Assembly (NCBI RefSeq): GCF_001663375.1 | Contig: NZ_LCTF01000003.1 | Coordinates: forward strand, 31,550 to 95,549 | From: Caldivirga sp. MU80 | GTDB lineage: Archaea; Thermoproteota; Thermoprotei; Thermoproteales; Thermocladiaceae | DNA length: 64,000 bases | Reading direction: 5' to 3' | In this document: positions 1 to 8,643 of the stretch, one piece after another | How positions within the stretch are numbered: position 1 is the first letter of the stretch | Layout of the letters: the number at the start of each line of letters is the position of its first letter | Notes under the pieces: model-generated | What the model saw: the letters and a program-made list of their open reading frames with translations, nothing else | Database searches by the model: none | What the model was told of the DNA's origin: nothing | Program-made: the position numbers and the translations under genes

Positions 1-26
1 ACCACCGGCATGTCTTCAATCTGCAT
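1..26 (-). CDS. Start of an unidentified gene running off the left edge (partial)
   Basis: An ATG on the minus strand at 26-24 opens a frame (MQIEDMP...) that leaves the window after eight codons. A TATA-like stretch, CCTTAAAG on the minus strand at about 45-52, lies roughly 24 bases before this ATG, the spacing seen for leaderless genes elsewhere in the window. The fragment is too short to identify. An equally possible start is the ATG at 12-10. Confidence 0.35.
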
Positions 27-178
27 GTAGTTTTTTAACCTAACTTTAAGGTGACTCTAGGTTAAATGAATGCAATACATAACCTCCCGATGGTCATAAC
101 CGCCCATATCACGCTCACTTCAATACCGCTGTTAACTTGGGATTAGGTATTTTTAGGAAGTGCCATGGCCTAGTCTTA

Positions 179-1090
179 ATGAGGCTTAGGCTAAACCCAC
201 CTGAGGTGATGGCGGTCATCAATGTGAGCCCTGAGTCATTTTACCAGGGTAGTGTTAAATCTAGTGAAGCTGAACTAGTCAACTTTGTCAATAGGGCCCT
301 TAAGGCTGGGGTTAGGGTATTTGACGTTGGCGGTATGTCCACGGCACCCTTTAAGAGGACTTGGGTGCCTGAGGATGTTGAGACCAGTAGGCTTAAGTGG
401 GCTGTGGGCATCCTAAGGAGGGAGTTTGGGGATAAGGTGATTATATCGGTGGATACCTTTAGGCCTAGGGTGGCCTCGGAGGTGGCTAGGTTAGGCATAG
501 ACATTATCAACGATGTAACTGGGTTAAGGTACGATAAAAGTTTAGGTGGGGTGGCTAGGGAGCATGGCCTCACGATGATACTTTGTGCAAGGGAAAGGAC
601 ACAAAGCACACTTAACCCCGTGGATGCCGTGATCAACGAGGCTAGGTGGAGTATCAATACAGCTGAGTCAATGGGGGTTTACGACTTGGTAATCGACCCC
701 TGCATAGGTTTCCCACCCCTTGACAGGGATCAGAACCTTGAACCCAATAGGCAGGTAGCCAAGAAACGCTATGATGACTGGCCCTATAGGGACATATACG
801 TGCTGGCTAACATACTAAGGATAAGGAGGGAACTAGGTAGGCCAATTTGCGTTGGTGTATCCAGGAAGGGCTTCATAAGGGAACTACTGGGTGTTAACAT
901 GGAAGAGTCCATATGGGGTACATTAAGTCTCCACGCCTACCTAGCCTACGTCAACGTGGACTTAATTAGGGCTCATGATGCCATTGAGACACTTCAAGCG
1001 GTGAAGATGATCAACATGGTTAAATCATGTGGTGGGGATTACTCAAGCTGTATTGAGACTATTAGAAAAGCTTATAAGGGTGGGGCCTAA
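179..1090 (+). CDS. Dihydropteroate synthase-like protein
   Basis: The protein is a TIM-barrel pterin-binding enzyme resembling dihydropteroate synthase, which condenses a pterin pyrophosphate with p-aminobenzoate or a related acceptor. The near-N-terminal INVSPESF stretch matches the DHPS signature (INxTPDSF in bacteria). DVGGMSTAP follows in the phosphate-binding position, then SVDTFRP, IINDVTG and a late GVSRKGFI. The family assignment is clear, but archaeal members may act in tetrahydromethanopterin-type cofactor synthesis rather than folate, so the substrate is open. The frame is open from a TTG at 137, but a TATA-like ggtattttta (about 147-156) lies about 26 bases before ATG 179, which favours 179. 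The next gene starts 11 bases downstream and is probably cotranscribed. Confidence 0.8.
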   Translation: MRLRLNPPEVMAVINVSPESFYQGSVKSSEAELVNFVNRALKAGVRVFDVGGMSTAPFKRTWVPEDVETSRLKWAVGILRREFGDKVIISVDTFRPRVASEVARLGIDIINDVTGLRYDKSLGGVAREHGLTMILCARERTQSTLNPVDAVINEARWSINTAESMGVYDLVIDPCIGFPPLDRDQNLEPNRQVAKKRYDDWPYRDIYVLANILRIRRELGRPICVGVSRKGFIRELLGVNMEESIWGTLSLHAYLAYVNVDLIRAHDAIETLQAVKMINMVKSCGGDYSSCIETIRKAYKGGA

Positions 1091-1101
1091 CTGGTGGATG
1101 T

Positions 1102-1290
1102 ATGTCAATTAGTACTATTCAGGAATATAAGCGATATAGGGCTATTAAGCAGCTTAAGATGCTACGGGTGGTAAGGATGGCTAGGGAGGTTGCATTGGTG
1201 TCGGTGGCGGTAAGGCCACTGCCTGTTGATAAGGGGATTAAGGTGCAGGCAGCGAGAACTAGGGCCATATTGAACAGTCAGCAGGCTTAA
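1102..1290 (+). CDS. Small basic protein of unknown function
   Basis: This is a 62-residue, strongly basic frame rich in Arg and Lys, mostly predicted helix (EYKRYRAIKQLKML...). It begins 11 bases after the DHPS-like gene behind a GGTGG ribosome-binding-like stretch, so it looks like the second gene of a two-gene transcript. I do not recognise a family. The charge could suit nucleic-acid binding, but that is only inference from composition. It could also be a chance frame, although its start and spacing favour a real gene. Confidence 0.5.
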   Translation: MSISTIQEYKRYRAIKQLKMLRVVRMAREVALVSVAVRPLPVDKGIKVQAARTRAILNSQQA

Positions 1291-1450
1291 CCCGCCTTAA
1301 AGCCTAGACAGCGGTGCCATGCCCAGGTGCTCTGGGGACGTGGATACGGCTCAGGACCCTGCATGCGGTGTATATGCTTCATGATGCACCAAGGCGAGGC
1401 GTACATAAGCCTAAATCCTTACGGCTAAACCACTGTTTGAGCAGAAAAGT

Positions 1451-1458
1451 TTTATAAA
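1451..1458 (+). promoter_or_regulatory. TATA box of the rpoA1-rpoA2 operon
   Basis: TTTATAAA is preceded by a purine-rich BRE-like GAAAAG. Its centre is about 30 bases before the rpoA1 ATG at 1486, so the message should begin within a few bases of the start codon. Confidence 0.7.
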
Positions 1459-1485
1459 CCCGACGGGTGACGTAGGGATCTTAGA

Positions 1486-4155
1486 ATGTCTTATTCTAAC
1501 CAAACTGGCGGTGAGGATAATATTCCGCTTAAGGTAATTAAGGAGATAACGTTTAGTGTCCTTTCACCGGATGTTATACGAAAAATGTCGGTCATGGAGG
1601 TGACAACCTCCGAAACCTACGATGAGGCAGGTAACCCGGTTAAGGGTGGGTTAATGGATAGGAGGCTAGGGGTTGATGAACCAGAGGCCAGATGCGAGAC
1701 CTGCGGTAATGACTGGAGGAGGTGCCCAGGGCATTTTGGTAGGATTGAGTTAACAAGGCCCGTTATCCACCCTGAGTTCGTTAAGCCCATATACGACATA
1801 CTCAGGGCAACATGCCCTAACTGCGGTAGATTGAAGCTAACTGATGAGGAGTATAAGAGGTATTCAGAGAGGATTAAGAGACTTAGGAGGCATTGGAGGG
1901 TACTTGCCGATAGATTGATAACTAGGGTTAAGAAGAGGGCTGCCGCCAGGTCAACCTGCCCACACTGCGGTGCCCCGCAACCTAAGATTAAACTTGATAA
2001 ACCATTCAAGTTCTACATAGAGTCAGAGGGCGGTAAGTTAACTAGACTTGACCCCATCAGGGTTAGGGAGTGGCTTGAGAAGATACCTGACGATGACCTT
2101 GAGTTACTTGGGTGGAATCCATCATTAGCCAGGCCTGAGTGGGCTGTTCTAACCGTTTTACCCGTTCCACCGCCTCAGGTTAGGCCATCCATACAGTTGC
2201 CCAGCGGCCAAACAAGCGCCGATGACCTAACCCATGCCTTAACGACTATACTTAGGTATAATGAGAAGCTTAGGAACGCCATAGAATCCGGCTCACCAAC
2301 AACCTCAATACTTGACCTGTGGGATTCACTTCAGGCTAATGTAGCCACTTACATCGACAATGAGCTTCCAGGCGGAATCCAGGCTAGGCATAGGAGTAAG
2401 AGGCCGCTTAAGGGGATTGCGCAGAGGCTTAAGGGTAAGGAGGGCAGGTTCAGGGGTAGTTTATCCGGCAAGAGGGTTGAGTTCTCGGCCAGGACAGTGA
2501 TCAGCCCAGATCCTAACCTAAGCATTAACGAGGTTGGCGTACCCATGGACATAGCCAGGGAGTTGACGGTCGTTGAACCGGTCACTGAGTGGAACATTGA
2601 CCTAATGAGGCAGTTGATAATTAATGGGCCTGAGACTTGGCCAGGGGCTAATAGGGTTATTACACCTGATGGTAAGAAGATTGAGCTTAAGGTGAGGAGG
2701 GATAGGAGTGAACTTGCCCAGCAGATCCAGCCTGGTTGGAAGGTCGAGAGGCACCTAATGGATGGAGACTACGTATTGTTTAACAGGCAACCCAGCCTAC
2801 ATAAAATGTCCATGATGTGCCACGTGGTTAAGGTCCTTCCAGGAAGGACCTTTAGGCTTCACTTGGCCGTGTGTCCGCCGTATAACGCAGACTTCGACGG
2901 CGATGAGATGAACCTTCACGTACCCCAAACCCCAGAGGCTAGGGCTGAGGCTAAGATGCTCATGCTTGTCCAAAACTTCATAATAACGCCTAGGTACGGT
3001 GGACCAATAATAGGAGCTAGGCAGGACTACATAAGCGGTGGTTACCTACTGGCCAGGAAAGGTAACGTCCTCACTAAGGATGCTGTTTCATACTTAATGG
3101 GCGCCGTTAGAGATGATGTTCAACTCGATGAACCAGCCATAATGCACCCCATTGAGCTTTGGACTGGGAAGCAAGTCATATCGGCATTACTACCAAGGGA
3201 CTTCAACTTCACTCAGGCCACGGCGTTCAGGTCAACGTGCAAGGACCCATATAGGTGCGATACAGATGAATATATAGTGGTTGTTAATGGGTACCTAGCC
3301 ACCGGTGTCCTGGATAAGAAGTCTATTGGCGCAGAGCAGGTTGATTCACTGCTGCATGTCCTAGTTAAGAGGTATGGTAACGAATTTGGTAGGAGGTGGA
3401 TTGACTCAATGTTCAGGCTGATACTGAGGTTCATGGACATGAGGGGGTTCACCATGGCCTTGGATTCACTCAACCTACCTGAGGAAGCCATGAGGAGACT
3501 TGATGAAATCAAGGACATGTACATTAAGGAGGCCTACGAACTGCTGGACAGATACTATAAGGGTGCCCTTGAGGCTGAGCCTGGTAAGACAGTTGAGGAG
3601 ACCCTGGAGGATAAGCTGGCCGAGACCCTGTCTAAGATAAGGGAGGAGGCGTCTAAGATAGTTGACGATTACATGAGTAAAGAGTCTGAGGTTTACATAA
3701 TGGCTAAGTCGGGTGCTAGGGGTAGCCTACTGAACGCCGCTCAAATGACAGCAGCCCTCGGTCAGCAGACAATAAGGGGTGAGAGATTTAGGCGTGGGTT
3801 CACGGATAGGACGCTCTCGCACTTCCCGCCTGGGGATAAGGGGCCTGAGGCTAGGGGGTTTGTTAAGGGTAACTTCAGGGATGGCTTATCACCCATAGAG
3901 TACTTCTTCCATGCCGCGGGTGGTAGGGATGGGTTAGTTGAAACGGCGGTTAGGACATCGCAGAGTGGCTATGCCCAGAGGAGGCTCATTAATGCAATGC
4001 AAGACATCTACATCGCCTACGATGGAACTGTTAGGGATTCTCAAGACGCAATAATACAATTCAAGTATGGTGAGGATGGCATAGACGTCTCCAAGAGTGA
4101 CCACGGCAAGTTAAACGTAGAGGACATAATTAGGAGGGTGGTGACAAGTGGCTGA
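1486..4155 (+). CDS. rpoA1: DNA-directed RNA polymerase subunit A' (Rpo1N)
   Basis: This is the N-terminal two thirds of the largest RNA polymerase subunit (beta'/Rpb1 homologue), which contributes the active-site magnesium ligands. The clamp zinc site is visible as C70-x2-C73-x6-C80-x2-H83, and further CxxC pairs (CPNC, CPHC) follow within the next 100 residues. The invariant catalytic loop NADFDGDE lies near residue 467. The length (889 aa) is normal for crenarchaeal A'. The stop overlaps the rpoA2 GTG start by eight bases, the usual archaeal split of this subunit. The promoter is the TATA box at 1451-1458. rpoB and rpoH are not in view; the operon here is followed by a convergent gene. Confidence 0.98.
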   Translation: MSYSNQTGGEDNIPLKVIKEITFSVLSPDVIRKMSVMEVTTSETYDEAGNPVKGGLMDRRLGVDEPEARCETCGNDWRRCPGHFGRIELTRPVIHPEFVKPIYDILRATCPNCGRLKLTDEEYKRYSERIKRLRRHWRVLADRLITRVKKRAAARSTCPHCGAPQPKIKLDKPFKFYIESEGGKLTRLDPIRVREWLEKIPDDDLELLGWNPSLARPEWAVLTVLPVPPPQVRPSIQLPSGQTSADDLTHALTTILRYNEKLRNAIESGSPTTSILDLWDSLQANVATYIDNELPGGIQARHRSKRPLKGIAQRLKGKEGRFRGSLSGKRVEFSARTVISPDPNLSINEVGVPMDIARELTVVEPVTEWNIDLMRQLIINGPETWPGANRVITPDGKKIELKVRRDRSELAQQIQPGWKVERHLMDGDYVLFNRQPSLHKMSMMCHVVKVLPGRTFRLHLAVCPPYNADFDGDEMNLHVPQTPEARAEAKMLMLVQNFIITPRYGGPIIGARQDYISGGYLLARKGNVLTKDAVSYLMGAVRDDVQLDEPAIMHPIELWTGKQVISALLPRDFNFTQATAFRSTCKDPYRCDTDEYIVVVNGYLATGVLDKKSIGAEQVDSLLHVLVKRYGNEFGRRWIDSMFRLILRFMDMRGFTMALDSLNLPEEAMRRLDEIKDMYIKEAYELLDRYYKGALEAEPGKTVEETLEDKLAETLSKIREEASKIVDDYMSKESEVYIMAKSGARGSLLNAAQMTAALGQQTIRGERFRRGFTDRTLSHFPPGDKGPEARGFVKGNFRDGLSPIEYFFHAAGGRDGLVETAVRTSQSGYAQRRLINAMQDIYIAYDGTVRDSQDAIIQFKYGEDGIDVSKSDHGKLNVEDIIRRVVTSG

Positions 4156-5311
4156 GCAGTTCCTAAGTCAAGAGGAGGTTAAGGCCAGGATCGAGAGCCT
4201 TAGGGGGGTTTTACCGGCTAAACTGGTTAATGAACTACTCAACAGGTTAAGTAGTCTCAGGGTTTCGGGCAGGCAACTTGAGAGGGTCATGAAGGCTGTG
4301 GTGGCTGAGTACTACAAGTCCGTGGTTGACCCAGGGGAGGCTATAGGTATAGTCACCGCTCAAAGCGTTGGTGAGCCGTCAACGCAGATGATCCTAAGAA
4401 CATTCCACTACGCCGGCTTAAGGGAATTCTCCATGGCCCTCGGTTTACCTAGGCTAATTGAGATCATCGATGCCAGGAGGAAGCCCCAGGTACCGAGGAT
4501 GACCATTTACCTAAAGCCTGAGTACGCGCATAACGAGGAGAAGGCGCATGAGGTTGCTAAGAGGATTCAGACAATCACCATTGAGAACGTGGCCAAGAGT
4601 ATTGACATAGATTACTTCAACTCAACGATAGTGGTAACCCTGGATGAGGATGCATTAAACTACAGGGGGTTAACGATTAATGATGTTAAGAAGGCCCTGG
4701 ATAGGATTAAGGGTAAGACTGGTAAGGTCACCGTTGAGGGGAACACGATCAGTGTGACCGTTGAGGTTCAGGAGATATCGGCATTGAAGAGGATTAGGGA
4801 TAAGATCCTGCAGACTAAGGTGGCTGGGATAAGGGGTATTAAGAAGGCTCTGGTTGTTAAGGAATCGGATGAGTATGTAATATACACTGAGGGCACTAAC
4901 CTGGAGGCCGTACTACTACTGGATGAGGTCGACCCAACGAGGACAATATCCCACGATATACATGAGGTTGCTGAGGTCCTCGGCATTGAGGCCGCTAGGT
5001 CGATGATAATAAGGGAGCTTAAGGAGGTCCTAGATGCCCAAGGCCTTGATGTTGACGTGAGGCACCTTATGATGGTGGCTGATGTCATGACGTGGGACGG
5101 TAAGGTTAGGCAAATTGGGAGGCATGGAGTGGCTGGGCAGAAGGTTAGCCCATTGGCTAGAGCGGCCTTCGAGGTCACGGTTAAGAACCTGATCGAGGCG
5201 GCCTATAAGGGTGAGAGTGAGAGGTTCAGGGGTGTTGTTGAGAGTATAATATCAGGGAGGTATGTGCCTATTGGCACAGGTTACGTTGAGTTAATGCTTG
5301 AACACCCCTAA
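4148..5311 (+). CDS. rpoA2: DNA-directed RNA polymerase subunit A'' (Rpo1C)
   Basis: This is the C-terminal third of the largest RNA polymerase subunit. It contains the trigger-loop and bridge-adjacent segment: GIVTAQSVGEPSTQM near residue 62, then LRTFHYAG. The C-terminal jaw and clamp segment includes the typical DVMTWDGKVRQIGRHG stretch. Length (387 aa) is normal. The start is GTG at 4148, inside the last codons of rpoA1, which implies translational coupling. It ends convergently with the DUF429-type gene, the two sharing four bases. Confidence 0.98.
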   Translation: MAEQFLSQEEVKARIESLRGVLPAKLVNELLNRLSSLRVSGRQLERVMKAVVAEYYKSVVDPGEAIGIVTAQSVGEPSTQMILRTFHYAGLREFSMALGLPRLIEIIDARRKPQVPRMTIYLKPEYAHNEEKAHEVAKRIQTITIENVAKSIDIDYFNSTIVVTLDEDALNYRGLTINDVKKALDRIKGKTGKVTVEGNTISVTVEVQEISALKRIRDKILQTKVAGIRGIKKALVVKESDEYVIYTEGTNLEAVLLLDEVDPTRTISHDIHEVAEVLGIEAARSMIIRELKEVLDAQGLDVDVRHLMMVADVMTWDGKVRQIGRHGVAGQKVSPLARAAFEVTVKNLIEAAYKGESERFRGVVESIISGRYVPIGTGYVELMLEHP

Positions 5312-5835
5312 AACTCTATTAAATATAATTCACCGTCACTGGCGGTGACCCTCCTAACCTTACCCATGGTGTAGGCTAAGGCAACTAATGCGCAGACAGC
5401 GGCATCATGAACATCCCTATTGTTAGCAACGTCAAGCACCCTAATCCCCATTACCCTCGATAACTGGGTTAGGTTCAACCCAATCCACTTAAGCACACTC
5501 GTCGGGTGGGTTTCAATAACCTTAACCCCCATGTCCTCGAGCCTAGACTTAATCCTAACCGCCCTCTCACTAAGCTTAATCATCCAGGACCAGTTGGCCG
5601 GCATAACCCTAAGCCCCAGTTTAAGCATAGCCCTATCCAAATCCCTATACCTACCGGGTCCACTCAATGGGGCATCGATGGCAACCACATCAACACCACT
5701 CAAGGTGCTGATTATTTCATCATCGGTGGCGACCAACATACCCCTCAATAGGTCATTCCGAACCACAGCCACCCCACTCTTCCTAACCACCGATAGGTCA
5801 ATTCCCCCTACTGCTATTTCTGCTGGCCTTGACAC
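5308..5835 (-). CDS. DUF429-type RNase-H-fold protein
   Basis: A 175-residue protein with an N-terminal GGIDLSV strand, an acidic residue in VVAIDAPLS, and a late DVHDAAVCALVALAYTMG segment. This pattern matches the DUF429/predicted nuclease family, which has an RNase-H-like fold. The spaced Asp residues (D13, D54 and the late D/DA pair) could form a metal site. No catalytic activity is established for the family as far as I know. It begins inside the last codons of the coiled-coil gene upstream (22-base overlap), so the two are probably cotranscribed. Its stop overlaps that of rpoA2 on the other strand. Confidence 0.7.
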   Translation of the reverse strand: MSRPAEIAVGGIDLSVVRKSGVAVVRNDLLRGMLVATDDEIISTLSGVDVVAIDAPLSGPGRYRDLDRAMLKLGLRVMPANWSWMIKLSERAVRIKSRLEDMGVKVIETHPTSVLKWIGLNLTQLSRVMGIRVLDVANNRDVHDAAVCALVALAYTMGKVRRVTASDGELYLIEF

Positions 5836-7205
5836 TGCCTAACTAACTCCTCATACTTCCTCTTAATCTCCTCAAACTCAGCCCTCTGTGCCTTTAGGCG
5901 TTCAGCCTCCTCATCAAGCTTCTCCTTAAGTTCAACTAGCATGCTCTCCCTAACTACCAGGGTCCTCTGGTAATTGATTAACTCCCTCTCCCTCTCCAGT
6001 AATCTCCTCTCCCACTCAGCTAGCCTCCTCTCCTCCTCCGTTAACCTAACAATAAGTGGCTCTAACTTACCCTCCAGTTCCTTTCTCCTGTTCTCCAGTT
6101 CACTTTTAACGATCTCCAGTTCCTTCTCCTTCCTACTCAACTCCTCCCTATAGCTGTTTAACTTGGCCTCCAGTTCACTAAGTTCCTTAGCTCTCCTCTC
6201 CCATTCAGCGGCCAGCTTATTGACCTGCTCCTCCTTAGCCTTAACCTGGCTCTCCCTATTAGCCAATTCCTGTAGCCTATTCTTAATCTCCTCCTCCTTC
6301 CTCTCCAGCTCCTTAAGTCTCTCTGCATTGGCCTCAATCCTAGCGGCCTCAAGCTGCAGTCTTGCCTCAAGGTTCTTCAGGTTTATCTCCTGTTCCCTAA
6401 GCTTGGCCTCCCTTTCCTGAATATCCTTAAGGGCCTTCTCGTAGTTAGCCAGCCTACTGATTAACTCATTCATCGCATTACCCATTCCACTTGAAAGGTT
6501 TGATAGGTCGTTCATTAACCTGGAGGCTGCCTCAACCCTCCTCTTCTCCTCCTCTAACGCCGCCTCAACCTTACTTAACTCCTCCTCCCTCCTCTTAAGG
6601 TTCTCCTCCCTAACCTTAAGTTCACTCTCCTTGTTAGTAAGTTCAATTAGCCTTGCCTCAAGTTCCCTCTGCCTATTAATAGCCTCATCACTGGCCGCCT
6701 GCAGCCTAGTGGCCACCTGCTCTATCTTGGAGAATTGATCAAGCAGTTGGCTTGACCTTTGGGAAACATCACTCAACTTGCCATCGATGGCGCTCATCAT
6801 GTTTAGGCCGCCCTCAAGGCCCTTACTAAGGTCATTGACCCTTGCGATTAGGCTATTCGCGGTGTCCTCCATAACCTTACTCAACTGCTCAACCCTACCA
6901 AGTAGCGCTGATATGGCGTTGATGTAGCTGTCTGTTGTTTGGGAGAACCTTTGGTATAGTTCATTAATATCACTGATCCTCTTATCCTGGGCTGATACTA
7001 TGTCCCTAACTATGTTACCTAGGTCTTGAATAGCCTTACTGAGCCTTGTAACCTCACCACCAATGCCCTGCACCATCCCCCTTATATTGCCTAACTCACC
7101 CAGTAATGCCTGCTGCTGCCTGTTAAGGTTATCAATACCTGCTGCAATCTGATCAATCCTCTGCATGGCACTCTGCTGCTCCTTTTTACCGCCAAACAGC
7201 GACAT
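5814..7205 (-). CDS. Long coiled-coil protein (SMC-like)
   Basis: A roughly 463-residue, almost wholly helical protein dominated by Glu, Lys, Arg and Leu heptads from about residue 120 to the end. Its N-terminal 110 residues are less charged and Gln/Gly-rich (IDQIAAGIDNL, IRGMVQGIGG). No Walker motifs, hinge or transmembrane segment are seen, so it is not itself an SMC or Rad50 ATPase. The frame opens at a TTG at 7226, but a TATA-like TTTAAAAT on the minus strand centred near 7233 sits 28 bases before ATG 7205 (MSLFGG), so I prefer that start. It is probably cotranscribed with the overlapping DUF429-type gene. A structural or scaffold role is possible; function is unknown. Confidence 0.75.
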   Translation of the reverse strand: MSLFGGKKEQQSAMQRIDQIAAGIDNLNRQQQALLGELGNIRGMVQGIGGEVTRLSKAIQDLGNIVRDIVSAQDKRISDINELYQRFSQTTDSYINAISALLGRVEQLSKVMEDTANSLIARVNDLSKGLEGGLNMMSAIDGKLSDVSQRSSQLLDQFSKIEQVATRLQAASDEAINRQRELEARLIELTNKESELKVREENLKRREEELSKVEAALEEEKRRVEAASRLMNDLSNLSSGMGNAMNELISRLANYEKALKDIQEREAKLREQEINLKNLEARLQLEAARIEANAERLKELERKEEEIKNRLQELANRESQVKAKEEQVNKLAAEWERRAKELSELEAKLNSYREELSRKEKELEIVKSELENRRKELEGKLEPLIVRLTEEERRLAEWERRLLERERELINYQRTLVVRESMLVELKEKLDEEAERLKAQRAEFEEIKRKYEELVRQCQGQQK

Positions 7206-7344
7206 GAATACATTATTTTTTGCCAATTATTTTAAACTTATCGCTTAACACCATTAACATATGAAGGAGGTAAGTAAGGTGGGTTACATGGTTTGTCGTT
7301 AACACGCTAAACCGGTTTAAAACCCCAGCCAAGCAGCATAGATT

Positions 7345-7938
7345 ATGGATGCGCCTAATCAACGCTACATAAGTATGTTCATATATTACGCCGCCCTGGG
7401 CATACCGAGGATCGACATTGAGAGGTGGAGGTTGAGTATTGTTGGCGAGGTGGAGAGGCCACTTGAATTCACTTATAGTGAATTGATATCAATGATTAAC
7501 GTTAAGTATGTTAGGGACTTTCACTGCGTGACCGGTTGGTCAGTTAGGGATGTGGAGTGGGAGGGTGTTAGGATTAGGGACCTAGCCAGCATGGTCGGTG
7601 TGAGGAATGATGCCAAGTGGGTTATTTTCCGGTCAGCAGACGGCTACGAGAGCGTGGTACCTGCGGAGGATGCGTTAAGTGAGGATGCAATAGTAGCCCT
7701 CAGGATGAATGGAAAGCCCCTGGACTTGAAGTCGGGCTACCCGGCAAGACCATTCATACCGCATTTATACGGTTGGAAGAGCGCCAAGTGGCTAACCACA
7801 ATAGAATTCACAAAACAATACAGGGACGGGTACTGGGAGGCAATGGGATACCACGAAAGAGGCAACGTACACCTAGAGGAAAGATTCAAAGGCATGGAGG
7901 GAACACACACGGGAAAGACAAGGAGGGTTATTGCTTAA
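7345..7938 (+). CDS. Sulfite-oxidase-type molybdopterin oxidoreductase (YedY-like domain)
   Basis: The 197-residue protein matches the oxidoreductase molybdopterin-binding domain. The segment [13 protein letters not shown] near residue 57 contains the conserved cysteine (C60) that ligates molybdenum or tungsten in sulfite-oxidase-family enzymes. Later [18 protein letters not shown] is typical of the cofactor pocket. It lacks the C-terminal dimerisation domain of true sulfite oxidase and has no twin-arginine signal, so it is a short cytoplasmic form like MsrP/YedY-related proteins. Substrate is unknown. A TATA-like GGTTTAAAAC (about 7314-7323) is 27 bases before the ATG. A perfect inverted repeat overlaps the stop codon. 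MoeA, which matures the cofactor, is encoded at 57384-58670. Confidence 0.85.
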   Translation: MDAPNQRYISMFIYYAALGIPRIDIERWRLSIVGEVERPLEFTYSELISMINVKYVRDFHCVTGWSVRDVEWEGVRIRDLASMVGVRNDAKWVIFRSADGYESVVPAEDALSEDAIVALRMNGKPLDLKSGYPARPFIPHLYGWKSAKWLTTIEFTKQYRDGYWEAMGYHERGNVHLEERFKGMEGTHTGKTRRVIA

Positions 7939-7964
7939 AACCAACCTTAAGTTAAGGTTGGTTT
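7938..7964. repeat. Perfect 13-bp inverted repeat overlapping a stop codon
   Basis: AAACCAACCTTAA and its exact complement flank a single G at 7951, starting at the last base of the TAA of the molybdopterin oxidoreductase gene. It could be a transcript-end hairpin, or an operator or relic of an insertion. Similar but shorter palindromes end other genes here (46971-46988). No poly-T tract follows on the plus strand, so intrinsic termination is not obvious. Confidence 0.6.
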
Positions 7965-8111
7965 AAAAGTGAGATTAGTAACCAGGGTTTATGAGCAAGC
8001 CCCCTGGGAATCCTCATCTTAACCTTATTAGCCACTGCAATGGCATCCGTGGTTAATGCCCATGCGTAGGTTAGCATCCTTGGGTTAACCTAAGCCAGGT
8101 GGAGGTTTGTA

Positions 8112-8448
8112 GTGGCACCTGGGAATGCTACCTATATTCTGAAGATACTTGGCACTGCGAGTAGATGCGTTTACATGGAGACCCATGTGTTAACGTACCA
8201 ACCCTGGTTAATCAACTTGCTAACTTAGTTAACGTGGGGTTGAGGTTTACGTAGTCCTCTTCAGTAATGTGCACTGTGGCGTATCTAAGGGTGAATGGCT
8301 AGCCGTAAATAAGCTTGTTGAATCCAAGGTCCACGTATTGTTTGATTACGCATACGGCTTTGTTCTTAGTGCGTTGAAAGACGCCTTTAGGCGATTACAC
8401 ATGTTCAATTCACTAAGACTACTCAATGCGGTAAGCAACCACCAATAA
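8112..8448 (+). pseudogene. Decayed gene of unknown family, one frameshift
   Basis: A GGAGGT at 8101 precedes GTG 8112, which opens a protein-like frame (VAPGNATYILKILG...) that stops at TAG 8226-8228. Five bases later another frame opens (RGVEVYVVLFSNVHCG...) and continues to TAA 8446-8448. Joined, the two give a coherent sequence of about 110 residues with alternating hydrophobic strands and a helical tail, as expected for a single gene broken by a frameshift. The order ETHVL...LVNVGVEVYVVLF faintly recalls a phospholipase-D-like core, but I do not claim that family. The end lies only five bases from the tRNA-Lys 3' end, a common integration site. Confidence 0.5.
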
Positions 8449-8453
8449 AAACC

Positions 8454-8531
8454 TGGCGGGCCCGGTGGGATTCGAACCCACGACCTACGGGTTAAGAGCC
8501 CGCCGCTCTGGCCAGGCTGAGCTACGGGCCC
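8454..8531 (-). tRNA. tRNA-Lys (CTT), CCA encoded
   Basis: The minus strand reads as a full cloverleaf. The acceptor stem GGGCCCG pairs with CGGGCCC. The D arm has GCTC and GAGC. The anticodon stem GCGGG/CCCGT encloses loop CTCTTAA, giving anticodon CTT. The T arm is GTGGG-TTCGAAT-CCCAC. A discriminator G and an encoded CCA follow. There is no intron. On the minus strand a CTTATAAACC promoter element lies about 30 bases upstream. Confidence 0.96.
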
Positions 8532-8643
8532 TGTCGTTGATCATTAATAATGGGTTTATAAGGTTTTGCCCTCGGTTAATCAGTGGCTTTACCATGGTGT
8601 CGATTCCCTTAAAAGTTATAAAGCCTTATCGAGCGACCTACCC

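Noticed and set aside
1291..1440. GC-richer spacer before rpoA1 as a possible small RNA gene
   Set aside because: Neither a clear stem structure nor its own promoter was found; only the rpoA1 TATA box at 1451 is convincing.
5420..5842. 140-codon plus-strand frame opposite the DUF429-type gene
   Set aside because: Ser/Leu/Thr-rich antisense composition with no signals; the minus-strand gene has family features.
7952..8077. 41-codon minus-strand frame MLTYAWALTTDAIAV...
   Set aside because: It is protein-like but very short, without a promoter, and it ends inside the palindrome; it could be a gene remnant, but support is too weak to annotate.
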